Part shown: piece by piece, positions 26,334 to 37,592 of the stretch
Layout of the letters: every line of letters begins with the position of its first letter
Numbering within the stretch: the stretch's first letter is position 1
Source: an uncultured Erythrobacter sp.
GTDB lineage: Bacteria > Pseudomonadota > Alphaproteobacteria > Sphingomonadales > Sphingomonadaceae
Direction of reading: 5' to 3'
Assembly: GCF_947499705.1 (NCBI RefSeq)
Contig: NZ_CANMPJ010000001.1
Span: forward strand, 1,585,501 to 1,649,500
DNA: 64,000 nucleotides
Made by a program: the position numbers and the translations under genes
The notes under the pieces: model-generated
Told to the model about the DNA's origin: nothing
Seen by the model: the letters and a program-made list of their open reading frames with translations, nothing else
Database searches by the model: none

Positions 26334-26335
26334 GC

Positions 26336-26968
26336 ATGACAACACAGATCAAGATTTGCGGGCTTTCGACGCCCGAGACCATCACCGCCGCTGTAGACGC
26401 AGGCGCGACGCATGTGGGCCTCGTCCATTTCGACAAGAGCCCTCGCCACGTGTCGCTGCGCAAAGCGATGGAACTGCGCAAGCTGGTTCCGTCTTCGGTC
26501 AAGGCAGTGGTTCTGTTGGTGAACGCCGACGTCAAAACGACCGGCGAAGTCATCGAAACCGTGAAGCCTGACGTGATCCAGTTTCACGGCAAGGAAACGC
26601 CCGAATGGATCGAACTGGTCCGCACCAAAACCGGCGTCGAAACGTGGCGCGCTCTGGGTGTGAAAGACCGCGACACCCTTTTCAAATCGCGCCGGTTCGA
26701 AGGCGCGGTTGACCGGCTGTTGTTCGATGCACCCGCAAAGGCGCTGCCGGGCGGCAACGGCGAGACATTCCGCTGGGATCTGCTCTCCGATTTCGAACAC
26801 CGCATCCCATGGGGCCTAGCGGGTGGTCTGGAGCCCGGAAATGTGGCCGAAGCCATTCGCGCAACCGGCACCGAACTGGTTGACGCTTCATCAGGCCTGG
26901 AATCCTCTCCCGGCGTCAAGGACGTGGACAAGATCGCGGCCTTCTGCGAAGCCGCGCTCGAAGCTTAA
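26336..26968 (+). CDS. trpF: phosphoribosylanthranilate isomerase
   Basis: TrpF catalyses the Amadori rearrangement in tryptophan synthesis. The 210-aa TIM barrel has the catalytic cysteine in KICGLSTPE (residues 6-14), [10 protein letters not shown] near 80 and the general acid Asp in the LLFDAPAK strand. The C-terminal phosphate loop includes [11 protein letters not shown]. It starts three bases after the VOC gene and precedes trpB by 19 bases. Confidence 0.96.
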   Translation: MTTQIKICGLSTPETITAAVDAGATHVGLVHFDKSPRHVSLRKAMELRKLVPSSVKAVVLLVNADVKTTGEVIETVKPDVIQFHGKETPEWIELVRTKTGVETWRALGVKDRDTLFKSRRFEGAVDRLLFDAPAKALPGGNGETFRWDLLSDFEHRIPWGLAGGLEPGNVAEAIRATGTELVDASSGLESSPGVKDVDKIAAFCEAALEA

Positions 26969-26987
26969 CCCCCACAAAGTTGCAGCA

Positions 26988-28195
<1,208 letters not shown>

Positions 28196-28199
<4 letters not shown>

Positions 28200-28405
28200 G
28201 GCTTCCATTCTTAGGCGCTTTGATGGCAGGATTGTCACTGAGTGTAGTAGCAAACGGAATAGCGCACCTAGTCGCTCCACACATTCTCGTACCTTTCTTT
28301 TTCGACGAGCTGGTAACGGCAAATGTCGGCTACTTCATTTGGCGCTGCGCCTATTGGACCGTATTCCTCACAGTCGCGTTCTGGCAGCCTTGGAGGCGCA
28401 AATGA
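28196..28405 (+). CDS. small membrane protein between trpB and trpA
   Basis: A 69-aa hydrophobic protein, possibly starting on TTG 28196 overlapping the trpB stop. It has two predicted helices (about 3-25 and 43-62) and ends in a basic WQPWRRK. The TTG start and lack of a recognised family make it uncertain, but the coupling to trpB and the absence of other coding sense support it. Confidence 0.5.
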
Positions 28406-28417
28406 CCCGACTCTCCA

Positions 28418-28546
28418 ATCACCGTCATGCTGAACTTGTTTGGCTGAAGCCGTCTTCGACTCCAGCAACCATCGCCCAGACCGAGCCTGTGATGCAGAGT
28501 TTGGGATGGACCCTGAAACAAGTGCAAGGTGACAATGAAGCTAAGG
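28418..28546. repeat. inverted-repeat intergenic element between trpB and trpA
   Basis: The arms GTCATGCTGAACTTGTTT (28424-28441) and, on the other strand, GTCACCTTGCACTTGTTT (28515-28532) match the common sphingomonad repeat that reads GTCACCCTGAACTTGTTTCAG. A 53-codon ORF (28402-28563) runs through it but merely translates the repeat, so I do not call it a gene. Confidence 0.62.
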
Positions 28547-28559
28547 CGGGAGTAGATTG

Positions 28560-28820
28560 GTGACAAAGGCTCGTGCCAGGCTCCGCAAGACGCGGCGTCG
28601 CGAGCCAAAGGACGGCGACTCCAGAGTCCCAAAGTGGGGACGATGGCTAGTCGAGCTTGTCGTTCTGTTCCTTATATTGGCAGCTTTGCGTGGCTTCATT
28701 AGCGAGGACAGTTTCAGCGCGAGAACGCTTGTGTGGGCAGGCGTGGTCGCTATTGCACTAACCGCTTTCAATGAATGGCAACGACGACGCCGAAATTCCA
28801 AGAAGAACTCAACAAACTGA
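28560..28820 (+). CDS. small basic two-helix membrane protein upstream of trpA
   Basis: An 86-aa protein with a strongly basic N-terminus (TKARARLRKTRRREPKDG), two hydrophobic helices (about 30-46 and 57-71) and a basic C-terminal end (EWQRRRRNSKKNS). GTG 28560 has GGGAG seven bases ahead, and the stop overlaps the trpA ATG (TGATG), so it is probably translated. No family is recognised. Confidence 0.6.
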   Translation: MTKARARLRKTRRREPKDGDSRVPKWGRWLVELVVLFLILAALRGFISEDSFSARTLVWAGVVAIALTAFNEWQRRRRNSKKNSTN

Positions 28821-29614
28821 TGACCCGCCTCCAATCCGCCTTTTCCAAACCTCACCCCGCATTCGTCGCCTTCATCACCGCTGGCGATGGCGACACGGCG
28901 GCCAATCTCGATGCGCTTGTTGCGGGCGGTGCCGATGTGATCGAACTGGGCATGCCCTTCACCGATCCAATGGCCGATGGCCCTGCGATCCAGGCAGCGA
29001 ATCTGCGCAGCCTTGGTGCGGGCACGACCACGGAAGATGTATTCGCAATTGCGTCTGGCTTTCGCGAACGTCACCCGGACGTGCCGCTCATCCTCATGGG
29101 ATACGCAAACCCGATGATCCGGCGCGGTGCTGGCTGGTTCGGCATCCGGTGCTTCAAGGCAGGTGTGGACGGCGTGATCTGCGTCGACATGCCGCCCGAA
29201 GAGAACGAAGATCTCAATTTCGAGTTGGAGTCGCACCGAGTGAGCTGGATCCCCCTCGCCACACCGACGACCGACGCTGCGAGACTGCCTGCAGTGCTCG
29301 AAAACGCCAGCGGGTTTCTCTACTACGTCTCGGTTGCCGGAATTACGGGACTGCAACAGGCCGCGCAAAGCTCGATCGAAACGGCCGTGAAGGCTCTGAA
29401 AGAACAGACGGATTTGCCGGTCGCAGTGGGCTTCGGCGTCCGCACACCCGAGCAAGCCGCCGAAATCGCAAAGGTTGCAGACGGCGTGGTTGTCGGCTCG
29501 GCGCTGGTCGATCTGGTCGGTGAATTTGGCAAGGATGCTCCCGCCAAGCTACAGGAGCTGACTTCCGCGATGGTCGGCGCAATGAAGGCCGCCACTGAAG
29601 GGACAAACGCATGA
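28820..29614 (+). CDS. trpA: tryptophan synthase alpha subunit
   Basis: TrpA cleaves indole-3-glycerol phosphate to indole, which is passed to TrpB. The 264-aa TIM barrel has the catalytic Glu in [17 protein letters not shown] near residue 45 and the catalytic Asp in [11 protein letters not shown] near 120, plus the phosphate loop [10 protein letters not shown] and [12 protein letters not shown] 28820 overlaps the previous stop by one base. An upstream in-frame ATG at 28775 is less likely. It overlaps accD by four bases. Confidence 0.96.
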   Translation: MTRLQSAFSKPHPAFVAFITAGDGDTAANLDALVAGGADVIELGMPFTDPMADGPAIQAANLRSLGAGTTTEDVFAIASGFRERHPDVPLILMGYANPMIRRGAGWFGIRCFKAGVDGVICVDMPPEENEDLNFELESHRVSWIPLATPTTDAARLPAVLENASGFLYYVSVAGITGLQQAAQSSIETAVKALKEQTDLPVAVGFGVRTPEQAAEIAKVADGVVVGSALVDLVGEFGKDAPAKLQELTSAMVGAMKAATEGTNA

Positions 29615-30462
29615 ACTGGTTCACCCGCGTCCGCAATTCGCTTGGCTTTGGCGAAGAGAAGAAGAGCACCGAGAAGGATCTCTGGATCAAATGCAAATCC
29701 TGTCAGGAGATGCTGTTTGTTGCGGAGTTCGAAGAGAACCTGAACGTCTGCCCGCGCTGCGAGCATCATGGCCGGATCGGTGCGGATCGGCGGCTCGAGA
29801 TCCTGCTCGATCCCGGTTTTGATCTGCTGCCGCAACCTCAGGTCACCGAAGACCCGCTGAAGTTCAAGGACAGCAAGAAATACACCGAGCGGTTGAAGGC
29901 TGCGCGTGCCAGCAACCCGCATGAAGATGCGTTTGTGGTTGGTTCGGGCACGATCAACAGCCACCCGGCGGTTGTTGGCGTGCAGGACTTTGGTTTCATG
30001 GGCGGATCGATGGGCATGGCGGTCGGCATGGCGTTCTGCGCCGGGGCTGAGCGCGCGCTGACCCGCAAGGCGGCCTATGTTGTCGTCACCGCTGCAGGCG
30101 GCGCGCGGATGCAGGAAGGCATTCTCAGCCTGATGCAGATGCCGCGCGCTACCGTGATGACACGGCGACTGAAGGCGGCTGGTCTGCCTTACATCGTAGT
30201 GCTGACCGACCCAACCACGGGCGGAGTCACAGCGAGTTATGCCATGCTGGGTGACATACACATTGCTGAACCGAATGCTCTGATCGGATTCGCGGGACAG
30301 CGCGTGATTCAAGACACTATTCGCGAGCAGCTGCCAGAAGGCTTCCAGCGCGCCGAGTACCTTCACAAGCACGGCATGGTCGACATGGTCGTGCCGCGTA
30401 AAGAGCTTAAGGCGACGCTGGCGAACGTGCTGGACTACCTGACGCCGCAGGCAGCGGCGTGA
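29611..30462 (+). CDS. accD: acetyl-CoA carboxylase carboxyltransferase subunit beta
   Basis: AccD with AccA transfers the carboxyl group from carboxybiotin to acetyl-CoA, the first step of fatty-acid synthesis. The 283-aa protein has an N-terminal zinc ribbon (CKSCQEMLF then VCPRCEHH at residues about 28-52). The crotonase-fold core includes [18 protein letters not shown] and [20 protein letters not shown]. It overlaps trpA (ATGA); the trpA-accD-folC order is typical of alphaproteobacteria. Confidence 0.97.
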   Translation: MNWFTRVRNSLGFGEEKKSTEKDLWIKCKSCQEMLFVAEFEENLNVCPRCEHHGRIGADRRLEILLDPGFDLLPQPQVTEDPLKFKDSKKYTERLKAARASNPHEDAFVVGSGTINSHPAVVGVQDFGFMGGSMGMAVGMAFCAGAERALTRKAAYVVVTAAGGARMQEGILSLMQMPRATVMTRRLKAAGLPYIVVLTDPTTGGVTASYAMLGDIHIAEPNALIGFAGQRVIQDTIREQLPEGFQRAEYLHKHGMVDMVVPRKELKATLANVLDYLTPQAAA

Positions 30463-30470
30463 TGACGTAA

Positions 30471-30573
30471 CTCCCCTCCCGCCTGCGGGAGGGGCCGGGG
30501 GTGGGCGCGACATGCAGCAACCGTTTTTCCATACTCACCCACCCCTAACCCCTCCCGCAGGCGGGAGGGGAAC
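30471..30573. repeat. palindromic intergenic repeat supplying the folC ribosome-binding site
   Basis: Two inverted arms (30471-30509 and 30536-30573) are each internally palindromic (CCCCTCCCGC and GCGGGAGGGG around a short loop), with a GGGGTGGG-type extension. This is a dispersed GC-rich repeat of a kind frequent in sphingomonads. The right arm ends in GGGAGGGG (30563-30570), six bases before the folC ATG, so the repeat provides the Shine-Dalgarno. Confidence 0.75.
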
Positions 30574-30576
30574 CTA

Positions 30577-31875
30577 ATGGACTTCGGCAAATCCGACCAC
30601 CCGGGCGTTCAGGCGCAGCTTGACCGGCTGAGCGCGCTCAGCGTGCCGCAAGGGCGGCTCGGGCTGGAGACGATCCGCGCGCTGATGGAGCGGCTGGGAA
30701 ACCCGCACCGCAAGCTGCCACCCGTGTTTCATGTGGCCGGGACCAACGGCAAAGGCTCGGTCTGCGCGTTCCTGCGCGCGATGCTGGAGGCCGATGGCAA
30801 AAGGGTACATGTCACCACCAGCCCGCATCTGGTGCGCTATAATGAGCGGATACGGATAGCAGGGAATTTGATCTCGGACGAGGCGCTGGCCGCGCTGTTG
30901 GACGAGGTTTTGGGCGCCGGCGACGACCTCGCACCCAGCTTCTTCGAAGTCACAATCGCCGCAGCTTTCCTGGCATTCTCGCGCACTCCAGCCGACGCCT
31001 GCGTGGTCGAAGTCGGTCTGGGCGGACGCTTCGACGCGACCAATGTACTGGAGCCTGAAGCGGTGGCAGCGTGCGGCATTGCAGCACTGGGGCTGGACCA
31101 TGAGAAGTTCCTCCTCGCGCCGGAGGAAGGCGTGCCGACCGAGCCGATGGCACGGATTGCGTTCGAGAAAGCGGGGATCGCGAAGAGGGGCGTGCCGCTG
31201 GTGACGTCGGGTGACCTCTATCCAAAGGAGTCGCAGAACGCGATCAAGGACGTGTCTCGAGCGAAGGGCGCTCTCCTCCAAGAAGAATTCCTCAACTTCT
31301 ATGTGTCGGAGGGCGAGGCAGACTATCTTCCGAATTGGGACGACACCGTTCAACTCCTACCGGCGCTTTCGGGCGAACATCAGCTGCCAAACTTGGGCGT
31401 GGCGATCACCATGTTGTTGGCACAAGACAAGCTGACCATTGAGCACGAGGCGATCATCGAAGGAGCGAAAAAAGCCACTTGGCCCGCGCGCATGCAGCTG
31501 CTGTCGGAGGGGCCGCTGACAGCACTCGCTCAAGAGCAAAAGGTCTGGCTCGATGGCGGCCACAATCCGAGCGCGGGCAAAGCAATCGCCGAGCACTTCG
31601 ACGAGCCAATCCACCTCATCCTCGGCATGCTTGCCAACAAGAACCCGCGCGCGTTGCTCGATCCATTGGGCGATAAGGTGCGAAGCCTGACAGTTGTTCC
31701 GGTTCCAGATCACGACAGCCACCCGCCCGAAGCTTTCGGATCAGACGTCCGGGCCGCATCGAACCTGGAAGAAGCCTTGCTCAACTTGCCAAGCGACGGA
31801 CGCCCCATCCTCATCGCAGGCTCGCTGTATCTCGCGGGCGAAGCGCTCAGGCTAAACGACGAGACCCCCGACTGA
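30577..31875 (+). CDS. folC: bifunctional dihydrofolate / folylpolyglutamate synthase
   Basis: FolC adds glutamate to dihydropteroate and to folates. The 432-aa Mur-ligase-type protein has HVAGTNGKGSVCAFL (P-loop, near residue 50), TSPHLVRYNERI, VEVGLGGRFDATNVL and a C-terminal ligase domain with LDGGHNPSAGKAI. Its stop abuts the stop of the convergent AmpG-like gene, the two forming TGATCA. Confidence 0.95.
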   Translation: MDFGKSDHPGVQAQLDRLSALSVPQGRLGLETIRALMERLGNPHRKLPPVFHVAGTNGKGSVCAFLRAMLEADGKRVHVTTSPHLVRYNERIRIAGNLISDEALAALLDEVLGAGDDLAPSFFEVTIAAAFLAFSRTPADACVVEVGLGGRFDATNVLEPEAVAACGIAALGLDHEKFLLAPEEGVPTEPMARIAFEKAGIAKRGVPLVTSGDLYPKESQNAIKDVSRAKGALLQEEFLNFYVSEGEADYLPNWDDTVQLLPALSGEHQLPNLGVAITMLLAQDKLTIEHEAIIEGAKKATWPARMQLLSEGPLTALAQEQKVWLDGGHNPSAGKAIAEHFDEPIHLILGMLANKNPRALLDPLGDKVRSLTVVPVPDHDSHPPEAFGSDVRAASNLEEALLNLPSDGRPILIAGSLYLAGEALRLNDETPD

Positions 31876-33198
31876 TCAGCCGGACGCTGACTCTTCGGTT
31901 CCCGCCGTCCCTAGCGCCTGATCCACCAGTCCCGCTCGCATCATCCACGCGAACAGAACGATCCCCGGCACCGCCAGCACCGTGGTGAGCAGGTAGAAAT
32001 TCACATACCCAGCCCATTCGATCAGGCCGCCAGCCGTCGTACCTGTCAGAAGGCGTCCAACAATGCTCGCCGCCGCGCTGATCATTGCATAGTGTGCGGC
32101 GGTGAAGCGCAGGTCGCACAGCGCCGAGAAGTAGGCGACGACCACCACACCACCATATCCGCTGGCGAAGTTTTCGAACCCGATGGCGGCGGCGAGGCCG
32201 AGATTGGTCTTCCCCGCTACCGCCAGAGCCGCGAAGCTCACATTGGAAACCGCCATCAACACAAGTGCGATCAGTACCGAACGTTTCAAGCCTAGCCGCG
32301 CATAGATGATCCCGCCCACGAATATGCCAATCAGATAGGCCCAGAACCCAACGCCGACATCGTAGATCGCGATTTCGTCATTGCTGAAGCCGAGGTCGTC
32401 GAACAGCAGGCGGAAAGTCAGGTTCGCCAGCGTGTCGCCGATTTTGTGGACGAGGATGAAGGCGAGGACGAGCCATGCGCCGTGTCGTTGGAAGAACTCC
32501 TTGAACGGTCCGGCGATGGACTGCCAGACCTCGCTTACGCCTTTGCGCGCGATGGTGATCTGCCGCCGTACAGGCTCGCCCATGATCAGCGCAGTCAGCA
32601 TCGCCGGGAGCGCCAGCAAGGCGCATGACAGATACGCCGCGCTCCAGCCGTATCGCACGGCGACCACCAGCGCGATGGCCCCTGCCCCCGCCGATCCGAC
32701 CCGCCAGCCATACTGGTTCATGCCCGACCCGGTGCCGAGCTGATACGGCTTCAACGTCTCGATCCGGTAGGCATCGATCACGATATCGAATGTCGCTCCG
32801 GCCACTCCGACCAGCACGGCGGCGATGATAGTTGCGGGCAGATTCTCGGACGGGTCGACCAACGCCAAGTTCACCACCGATGCCATGACCAACACCCCGG
32901 CAAGGATCATCCACGAGACCCGCTGTCCCAGCCGCCACAGTACCGGGATGCGGACGCCGTCGACGATCCACGCCCAGAAGACCTTGAAATTGTAGACTAG
33001 GAACGCCAGCGTGAAGGCCGTGACAGTGGCTTTGTCGATCCCGTCCTGTGCCAGACGCGTCGTCAGCGTCGCGCCGATCATTGCGTAGGGAAAGCCGGAC
33101 GAAACGCCGACGAAGAAGGCGGCAAGCGACTCTTTCTCGAAATAGGGCCTCGCCGCGCTCCACCAATCGCGCTGCGCAGTGGCTCCTGTTTCGGCCAA
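31876..33198 (-). CDS. AmpG-like MFS permease (shorter copy)
   Basis: A 440-aa major-facilitator transporter with about 12 helices. FFVGVSSGFPYAMIGATLTTRL at the first helix, FKVFWAWIVDGVRIPVLWRLGQR and DIVIDAYRIETL resemble AmpG, which imports cell-wall anhydromuropeptides for recycling. It lies six bases after a longer AmpG-like gene and appears to be a diverged paralogue. The substrate is not certain. Confidence 0.82.
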   Translation of the reverse strand: MAETGATAQRDWWSAARPYFEKESLAAFFVGVSSGFPYAMIGATLTTRLAQDGIDKATVTAFTLAFLVYNFKVFWAWIVDGVRIPVLWRLGQRVSWMILAGVLVMASVVNLALVDPSENLPATIIAAVLVGVAGATFDIVIDAYRIETLKPYQLGTGSGMNQYGWRVGSAGAGAIALVVAVRYGWSAAYLSCALLALPAMLTALIMGEPVRRQITIARKGVSEVWQSIAGPFKEFFQRHGAWLVLAFILVHKIGDTLANLTFRLLFDDLGFSNDEIAIYDVGVGFWAYLIGIFVGGIIYARLGLKRSVLIALVLMAVSNVSFAALAVAGKTNLGLAAAIGFENFASGYGGVVVVAYFSALCDLRFTAAHYAMISAAASIVGRLLTGTTAGGLIEWAGYVNFYLLTTVLAVPGIVLFAWMMRAGLVDQALGTAGTEESASG

Positions 33199-33204
33199 GG
33201 AAGC

Positions 33205-34926
33205 CTACTCCGCCGGCTGCGCGGCCACTTCCGGTGTGACGATGCCTGCCGCTCGGCCCGCGCGCGCTTGGCGATACCATTCGGCGAGGCACAGGACAAC
33301 CGCGACCAGACCGATCAGCGTGGTCAGCACGAACACGTCGAAATAGCCCTGATCCTCGATCATCTCGCCCAGCGCACCGCGCCCAAGCGTTCCGACCAGC
33401 AGTGTGAGCGAGGACAGCAACGCATATTGCACCGCGCTGTACTGCTTGGAGACGATGGATGAGAGCCACGCGATGTAGGCGGCCCCGGCGATACCGATGG
33501 CGAGGTTCTCGAACATGATCGTGAAGGTCAGCTTGGCCAGCGAAGCGCTGCCAATCGCGGGCACCTGCATGATCAGCCACGTAAAGCCGACCGCATCGCT
33601 CACCGCCTGCATATTCGCCCCACCCACTGCCAGATCGGCATAGAGCAGGTTGGTGAGCGCTGCGAGCAGCGCGCCGATGGTCAGCGTCAGCATACGCCCG
33701 ATCACGGTTAGCATATAACCGCCCAAGGCAAGCCCGGCGATGATCGCACCGACGCCGAAGAACTTGGAAGCAAAGGCGACCTCGTCATTCGTATATTCAA
33801 GCTCGCCGAGATAGAATGGATAGGCGAACGTGCCCCAGATCGCATCGCAAATGCGGTAGGTCAGAACCAGCGCGAGGATCAGCACAAGCGACCAACCCAT
33901 CCGGCCAACGAACTCGACCAGAGGCAGCACCAACGCGCGATAGAGGTGATCCATCGCGAATCCTCCACCAGCCGATGGCGCAGCGTCTTCGGTCAGCAGG
34001 TTCTTGCCATCGCGCTTTTGCGAGGAAAGCCAGCCTGCGATCAGAGCAGGCACAACCACCGTCGCAACGATGATCCACGGCCCCCAATTGAGCGTGAACT
34101 CTGTCGGATTGGGCCGGTCTTCCGGCGCGCTGGCCAGCGAAAGATACATGAAGGTCAGCAGCACACCGATCGATCCGGCCCACAGCAAACCGACGACACC
34201 TAGCGCGCGTGCGCGGATCTCAGGGCGCAGTTCCCCGGCCTTACGCAGGGCGAGCAACTGTTCATCGTCGGCCGCATTGTCTTCGACCGAATGCGTGTCG
34301 CTATCTGGCGCGAACAGCCCCAGCGCGCCGATAATCAGCAGCATCGCGCCGAACAGCATGTAGGTCTGCGGCCAGCCGATCCGTGCGGCGAGTATCAGGC
34401 CGAAAGCGCCGCCCGCCAGCGCGGCCAACCGGTATCCCATCTGATAGACGGTGGAGAGGATATCGAGCGTCGCCTTTTCATCGGCGTTATCGATCCGCCA
34501 GGCGTTGATTGCGATGTCCTGCGTCGCGCTGGCGAAGGCTCCGATCCCTGCGAGCAATGAGAACCATCCGAGCTGCGTTTTCGGCTCCAGAATGCTCAAG
34601 GTCACCAGGATCGCGCCGAGCAGCAATTGCGCCGGAACCATCCATTGTTTGCGCCTGCCCAGCCTGCGGAAGCCCGCGATGTTGACCTTGTCGATCAGCG
34701 GCGACCACATGAACTGGAACGCGTAAGCCAGCCCGATCAGCGAAAAAACGCCCATCGTTTCCAGATCGACTTCAGCTTCGGAAAGCCACGCGTACAGCGT
34801 GCCGAGAAACAGCGAAAACGGCAGCCCGCTGGCAAAGCCGAACAGCGCCATATAGCCGGTTTTCTTCTGGCCCATCGCGCGAAAGACCTCGGCCCAACCC
34901 GGCTTTTTCGCTTCTGCTGCGGCCAT
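33205..34926 (-). CDS. ampG: AmpG-like muropeptide permease (longer copy)
   Basis: A 573-aa inner-membrane MFS protein with about 14 helices. FGFASGLPFSLFLGTLYAWL, FQFMWSPLIDKVNIAGFRRLGRRK and TQDIAINAWRI are close to AmpG. AmpG proteins import GlcNAc-anhydroMurNAc peptides for peptidoglycan recycling and influence beta-lactamase induction. A charged loop at about 210-230 (DSDTHSVEDNAADDEQ) separates the halves. It is divergent from the Rieske gene across 73 bases. Confidence 0.88.
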   Translation of the reverse strand: MAAAEAKKPGWAEVFRAMGQKKTGYMALFGFASGLPFSLFLGTLYAWLSEAEVDLETMGVFSLIGLAYAFQFMWSPLIDKVNIAGFRRLGRRKQWMVPAQLLLGAILVTLSILEPKTQLGWFSLLAGIGAFASATQDIAINAWRIDNADEKATLDILSTVYQMGYRLAALAGGAFGLILAARIGWPQTYMLFGAMLLIIGALGLFAPDSDTHSVEDNAADDEQLLALRKAGELRPEIRARALGVVGLLWAGSIGVLLTFMYLSLASAPEDRPNPTEFTLNWGPWIIVATVVVPALIAGWLSSQKRDGKNLLTEDAAPSAGGGFAMDHLYRALVLPLVEFVGRMGWSLVLILALVLTYRICDAIWGTFAYPFYLGELEYTNDEVAFASKFFGVGAIIAGLALGGYMLTVIGRMLTLTIGALLAALTNLLYADLAVGGANMQAVSDAVGFTWLIMQVPAIGSASLAKLTFTIMFENLAIGIAGAAYIAWLSSIVSKQYSAVQYALLSSLTLLVGTLGRGALGEMIEDQGYFDVFVLTTLIGLVAVVLCLAEWYRQARAGRAAGIVTPEVAAQPAE

Positions 34927-34999
34927 ACCCTAGCGTCCTTCCGATCCCGTACGTGTTGTGTCACACTAAGCACGAGAGAGAGGAAATAGGAACGCTCCG

Positions 35000-36160
35000 A
35001 TGAACAGCGTGACAACGCCATCAACATCTTTGCGCCCAACGGGCGGCCAACTCGCCCTCGCAGAGGCGATCCGCACGGGCGATACCCGCCGCACGGACCG
35101 TATAGGGACCGTGCCGGCCAGGCGCTACACCGACCCGGCGCATTTCACGCGAGAGAAGGTCGCGCTGTTCGACCGGTTGCCACAAGTGCTTGCGCCAAGC
35201 GCGTTACTGCCGGAGCCGGGCATGGCGGTGCCGCATGATGCAACTGGCCGTCCGCTGCTGATCACACGCGATGCCGAAGGCACGGCGCACGTATTCCTGA
35301 ATGTCTGCCAGCATCGCGGCACGCGGCTGGTGGAAGGCAATGAGGTGCAGTGCGCCAAGCGGCTCGTCTGTCCCTATCACGCATGGACCTACAAGCTCGA
35401 TGGGGCGCTTCTCGCCCTGCCTCGGCCTGAAACCTTCCCCGGCCTCGACAAGAGCGAATACGGATTGGTCGAACTGCCCAGCTGCGAGGCGGGCGGATTG
35501 ATCTGGTTCTCACCGGCGGAGAAAGCGGACTTCGCCGATGCGCAGCTTTTGGGTGAAGACTTCAGCGCCTTCGGCATGGACCAATCCTACCTGTTCCGCC
35601 GCAAGACCCACACGGTCAAAGGCAATTGGAAGCTGATCATGGATGCCTTCCTTGAGAGCTATCACGTTACCCGGTTGCACTCCGAAACGATCGGGCCGTT
35701 CTTCAAGGATGGCGTGACGGCTGGCGACGAGGTCGGCCCGCATCTGCGATCTGCAGTTGGACGGCTGGAGGAGATGGAAAGCATCGACCTCACTGACATG
35801 GCGGCAATGCGCAAGGTCGTCACCTTCGCCTACCAATTGCTGACCGGAACAGTGATCGTGCCCAGCCCCGATTACATCAATGTCATGGTGCTGATGCCGC
35901 AGGCGCACAACTTAACGCTCGTCGAAGACTTCATGCTGATCCCAGAAGAGCCAGCGACCGACAAGGCGCGCGACCACTGGGAGCGCAGCTGGAAATTGCT
36001 CGATGGCGGGGTGTTTGCGAGCGAGGATTTCCGAGCTGCAGAACTCGGCCAGCAGGGTCTGGAATCGGGCGCAATCGAGCATCTCACGCTCGGCACGCTT
36101 GAAAGCGGGGTAGATCGTTTCGACGAGATTGTTCAGCACGCCCTGCGCGAGGTGAATTGA
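35000..36160 (+). CDS. Rieske non-heme iron oxygenase, alpha-subunit type
   Basis: A 386-aa ring-hydroxylating-oxygenase-like protein. The Rieske [2Fe-2S] ligands are CQHRG (near residue 103) and CPYHAW (near 124). The mononuclear iron ligands are in [13 protein letters not shown] near 215, in which the Asp bridges to the Rieske centre and the two His bind iron. No beta subunit, ferredoxin or reductase gene is adjacent, so electron supply and substrate are unknown. Confidence 0.9.
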   Translation: MNSVTTPSTSLRPTGGQLALAEAIRTGDTRRTDRIGTVPARRYTDPAHFTREKVALFDRLPQVLAPSALLPEPGMAVPHDATGRPLLITRDAEGTAHVFLNVCQHRGTRLVEGNEVQCAKRLVCPYHAWTYKLDGALLALPRPETFPGLDKSEYGLVELPSCEAGGLIWFSPAEKADFADAQLLGEDFSAFGMDQSYLFRRKTHTVKGNWKLIMDAFLESYHVTRLHSETIGPFFKDGVTAGDEVGPHLRSAVGRLEEMESIDLTDMAAMRKVVTFAYQLLTGTVIVPSPDYINVMVLMPQAHNLTLVEDFMLIPEEPATDKARDHWERSWKLLDGGVFASEDFRAAELGQQGLESGAIEHLTLGTLESGVDRFDEIVQHALREVN

Positions 36161-36193
36161 TATGTGCGGCGCGAGGGCCTAGGCGCTCGCTCC

Positions 36194-36973
36194 ATGCCGA
36201 CCAACCCCTCCAAATCCGCTGATCGCCCTGAAGGCGACCGTATCGCAAAGCTGCTCGCACGCGCCGGCGTGGCCAGCCGCCGCGAGATCGAACGGATGAT
36301 CGCCGACAAGCGCATCACGCTACACGGCAAACCTGTCGAGACACCTGCAACGTTCCTAACCAGCCTGCGCGGCGTCAGCGTGGATGGCAAACCGGTCGCG
36401 GGGCCGGAGCCCACACAGCTTTACGCCTTTCATAAGCCAACCGGTCTGATCACGGCCGAGCGCGATCCCAAAGGACGCGCGACCATCTATTCCGCTCTTG
36501 TGAACGCCCTTCCGAAAGACACGCCGCGGCTGATGCCCATTGGGCGGCTCGACATGAACACCGAAGGGCTGTTGCTGCTCACCAATGATGGCGGATTGAA
36601 GCGGTTGATGGAGCTGCCATCGTCCGGCGTCCCGCGCACCTATCGCGCCCGCGCGTTTGGCGACGTCACGCAGGCGCAGCTTGAGGCCCTCGCCGATGGC
36701 GTTGAAATCGAAGGCGTGCGCTACGGCTCGATCGACGCGAACCTTGAGCGCGGATCGGGACGCAACAACTGGATCGAGATTGTCATCACCGAAGGCAAGA
36801 ACCGCGAAGTTCGCCGCGTGCTCGAATATCTCGGTCTCGAAGTAAACCGCCTTATCCGCACCGCCTATGGAGCATTTTCACTCGGCGATCTGCCGCGCGG
36901 ACAGGCCGCCCGGATCCGAAAGGGCGATCTCGATCGCTTTGTCAGCACGCTGAAGAGAAGCAACCGGTCATGA
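36194..36973 (+). CDS. rluB: 23S rRNA pseudouridine synthase, RluB/RsuA type
   Basis: A 259-aa pseudouridine synthase. The N-terminal S4 RNA-binding domain is RIAKLLARAGVASRREIERM; the catalytic Asp lies in GRLDMNTEGLLLLTNDG near residue 118; KNREVRRVLEYLGLEVNRL is the C-terminal motif. RluB modifies U2605 of 23S rRNA; RsuA or RluE-type targets are alternatives. ATG 36194 is chosen over a GTG at 36164. It overlaps rsmD by four bases. Confidence 0.9.
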   Translation: MPTNPSKSADRPEGDRIAKLLARAGVASRREIERMIADKRITLHGKPVETPATFLTSLRGVSVDGKPVAGPEPTQLYAFHKPTGLITAERDPKGRATIYSALVNALPKDTPRLMPIGRLDMNTEGLLLLTNDGGLKRLMELPSSGVPRTYRARAFGDVTQAQLEALADGVEIEGVRYGSIDANLERGSGRNNWIEIVITEGKNREVRRVLEYLGLEVNRLIRTAYGAFSLGDLPRGQAARIRKGDLDRFVSTLKRSNRS

Positions 36974-37545
36974 GAGTGATCGCGGGGGAATGGCGTCGGC
37001 GAAACCTCGCCGCGCCCAAGGGTGATGCGACCCGGCCGACTGCTGATCGCACGCGCGAAACGTTGTTCAATATGCTTACCAGCCGTCTCGGCAGTTTCGA
37101 GGATTTGCGCGTCGCAGACTTGTTCGCAGGTTCGGGCGCGCTCGGGATTGAAGCCCTGTCGCGCGGTGCCGCGCATTGTCTGTTTGTCGAGCAGGACCGC
37201 GCAGCGCTGGATGCGATCCGCAGCAACATCGCCGCGTTCGATGCCCGCTCTCGCACGGCTGTGGAGGCAGGCTCCGTCATGCAATTGCGCGCCGCGCGCG
37301 AACCCTACGATCTTCTGTTGCTCGATCCGCCGTATCAGACCGGCGCAGGTGCGGTAGCGCTTGATCGGCTGCTGCGGCTTGGATGGATCGGCCCGGCAAC
37401 CTGGATGGCGGTTGAAACCGCAGCCGATGAAGCCATTGATGTCGATGGCCTGGACATCGATGCCGAGCGCCGGATCGGCAAAGGCAAGCTTACGCTGTTG
37501 CGTTTGCAGCCTGACATTGCCGATCCGAACACCCTACCCGCGTGA
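36970..37545 (+). CDS. rsmD: 16S rRNA (guanine966-N2)-methyltransferase
   Basis: RsmD methylates G966 of 16S rRNA in assembled 30S particles. The 191-aa Rossmann methyltransferase begins MRVIAGEWRRRNLAAPKG with the family's basic entry, then VADLFAGSGALGIEALSRGA for S-adenosylmethionine and LLLLDPPYQTGAG as the DPPY catalytic motif. It is coupled to rluB through ATGA. Confidence 0.95.
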   Translation: MRVIAGEWRRRNLAAPKGDATRPTADRTRETLFNMLTSRLGSFEDLRVADLFAGSGALGIEALSRGAAHCLFVEQDRAALDAIRSNIAAFDARSRTAVEAGSVMQLRAAREPYDLLLLDPPYQTGAGAVALDRLLRLGWIGPATWMAVETAADEAIDVDGLDIDAERRIGKGKLTLLRLQPDIADPNTLPA

Positions 37546-37592
37546 CCACCAGCGCAGGCAAAGTTGGCAGTCTTGCGACCCGTTACGGGCTC

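Noticed and set aside
28402..28563. 53-codon ORF between the two small trp-region genes
   Set aside because: It reads through a common dispersed repeat (HRHAELVW-type translation) and has no independent coding support, though its overlaps with neighbours are neat.
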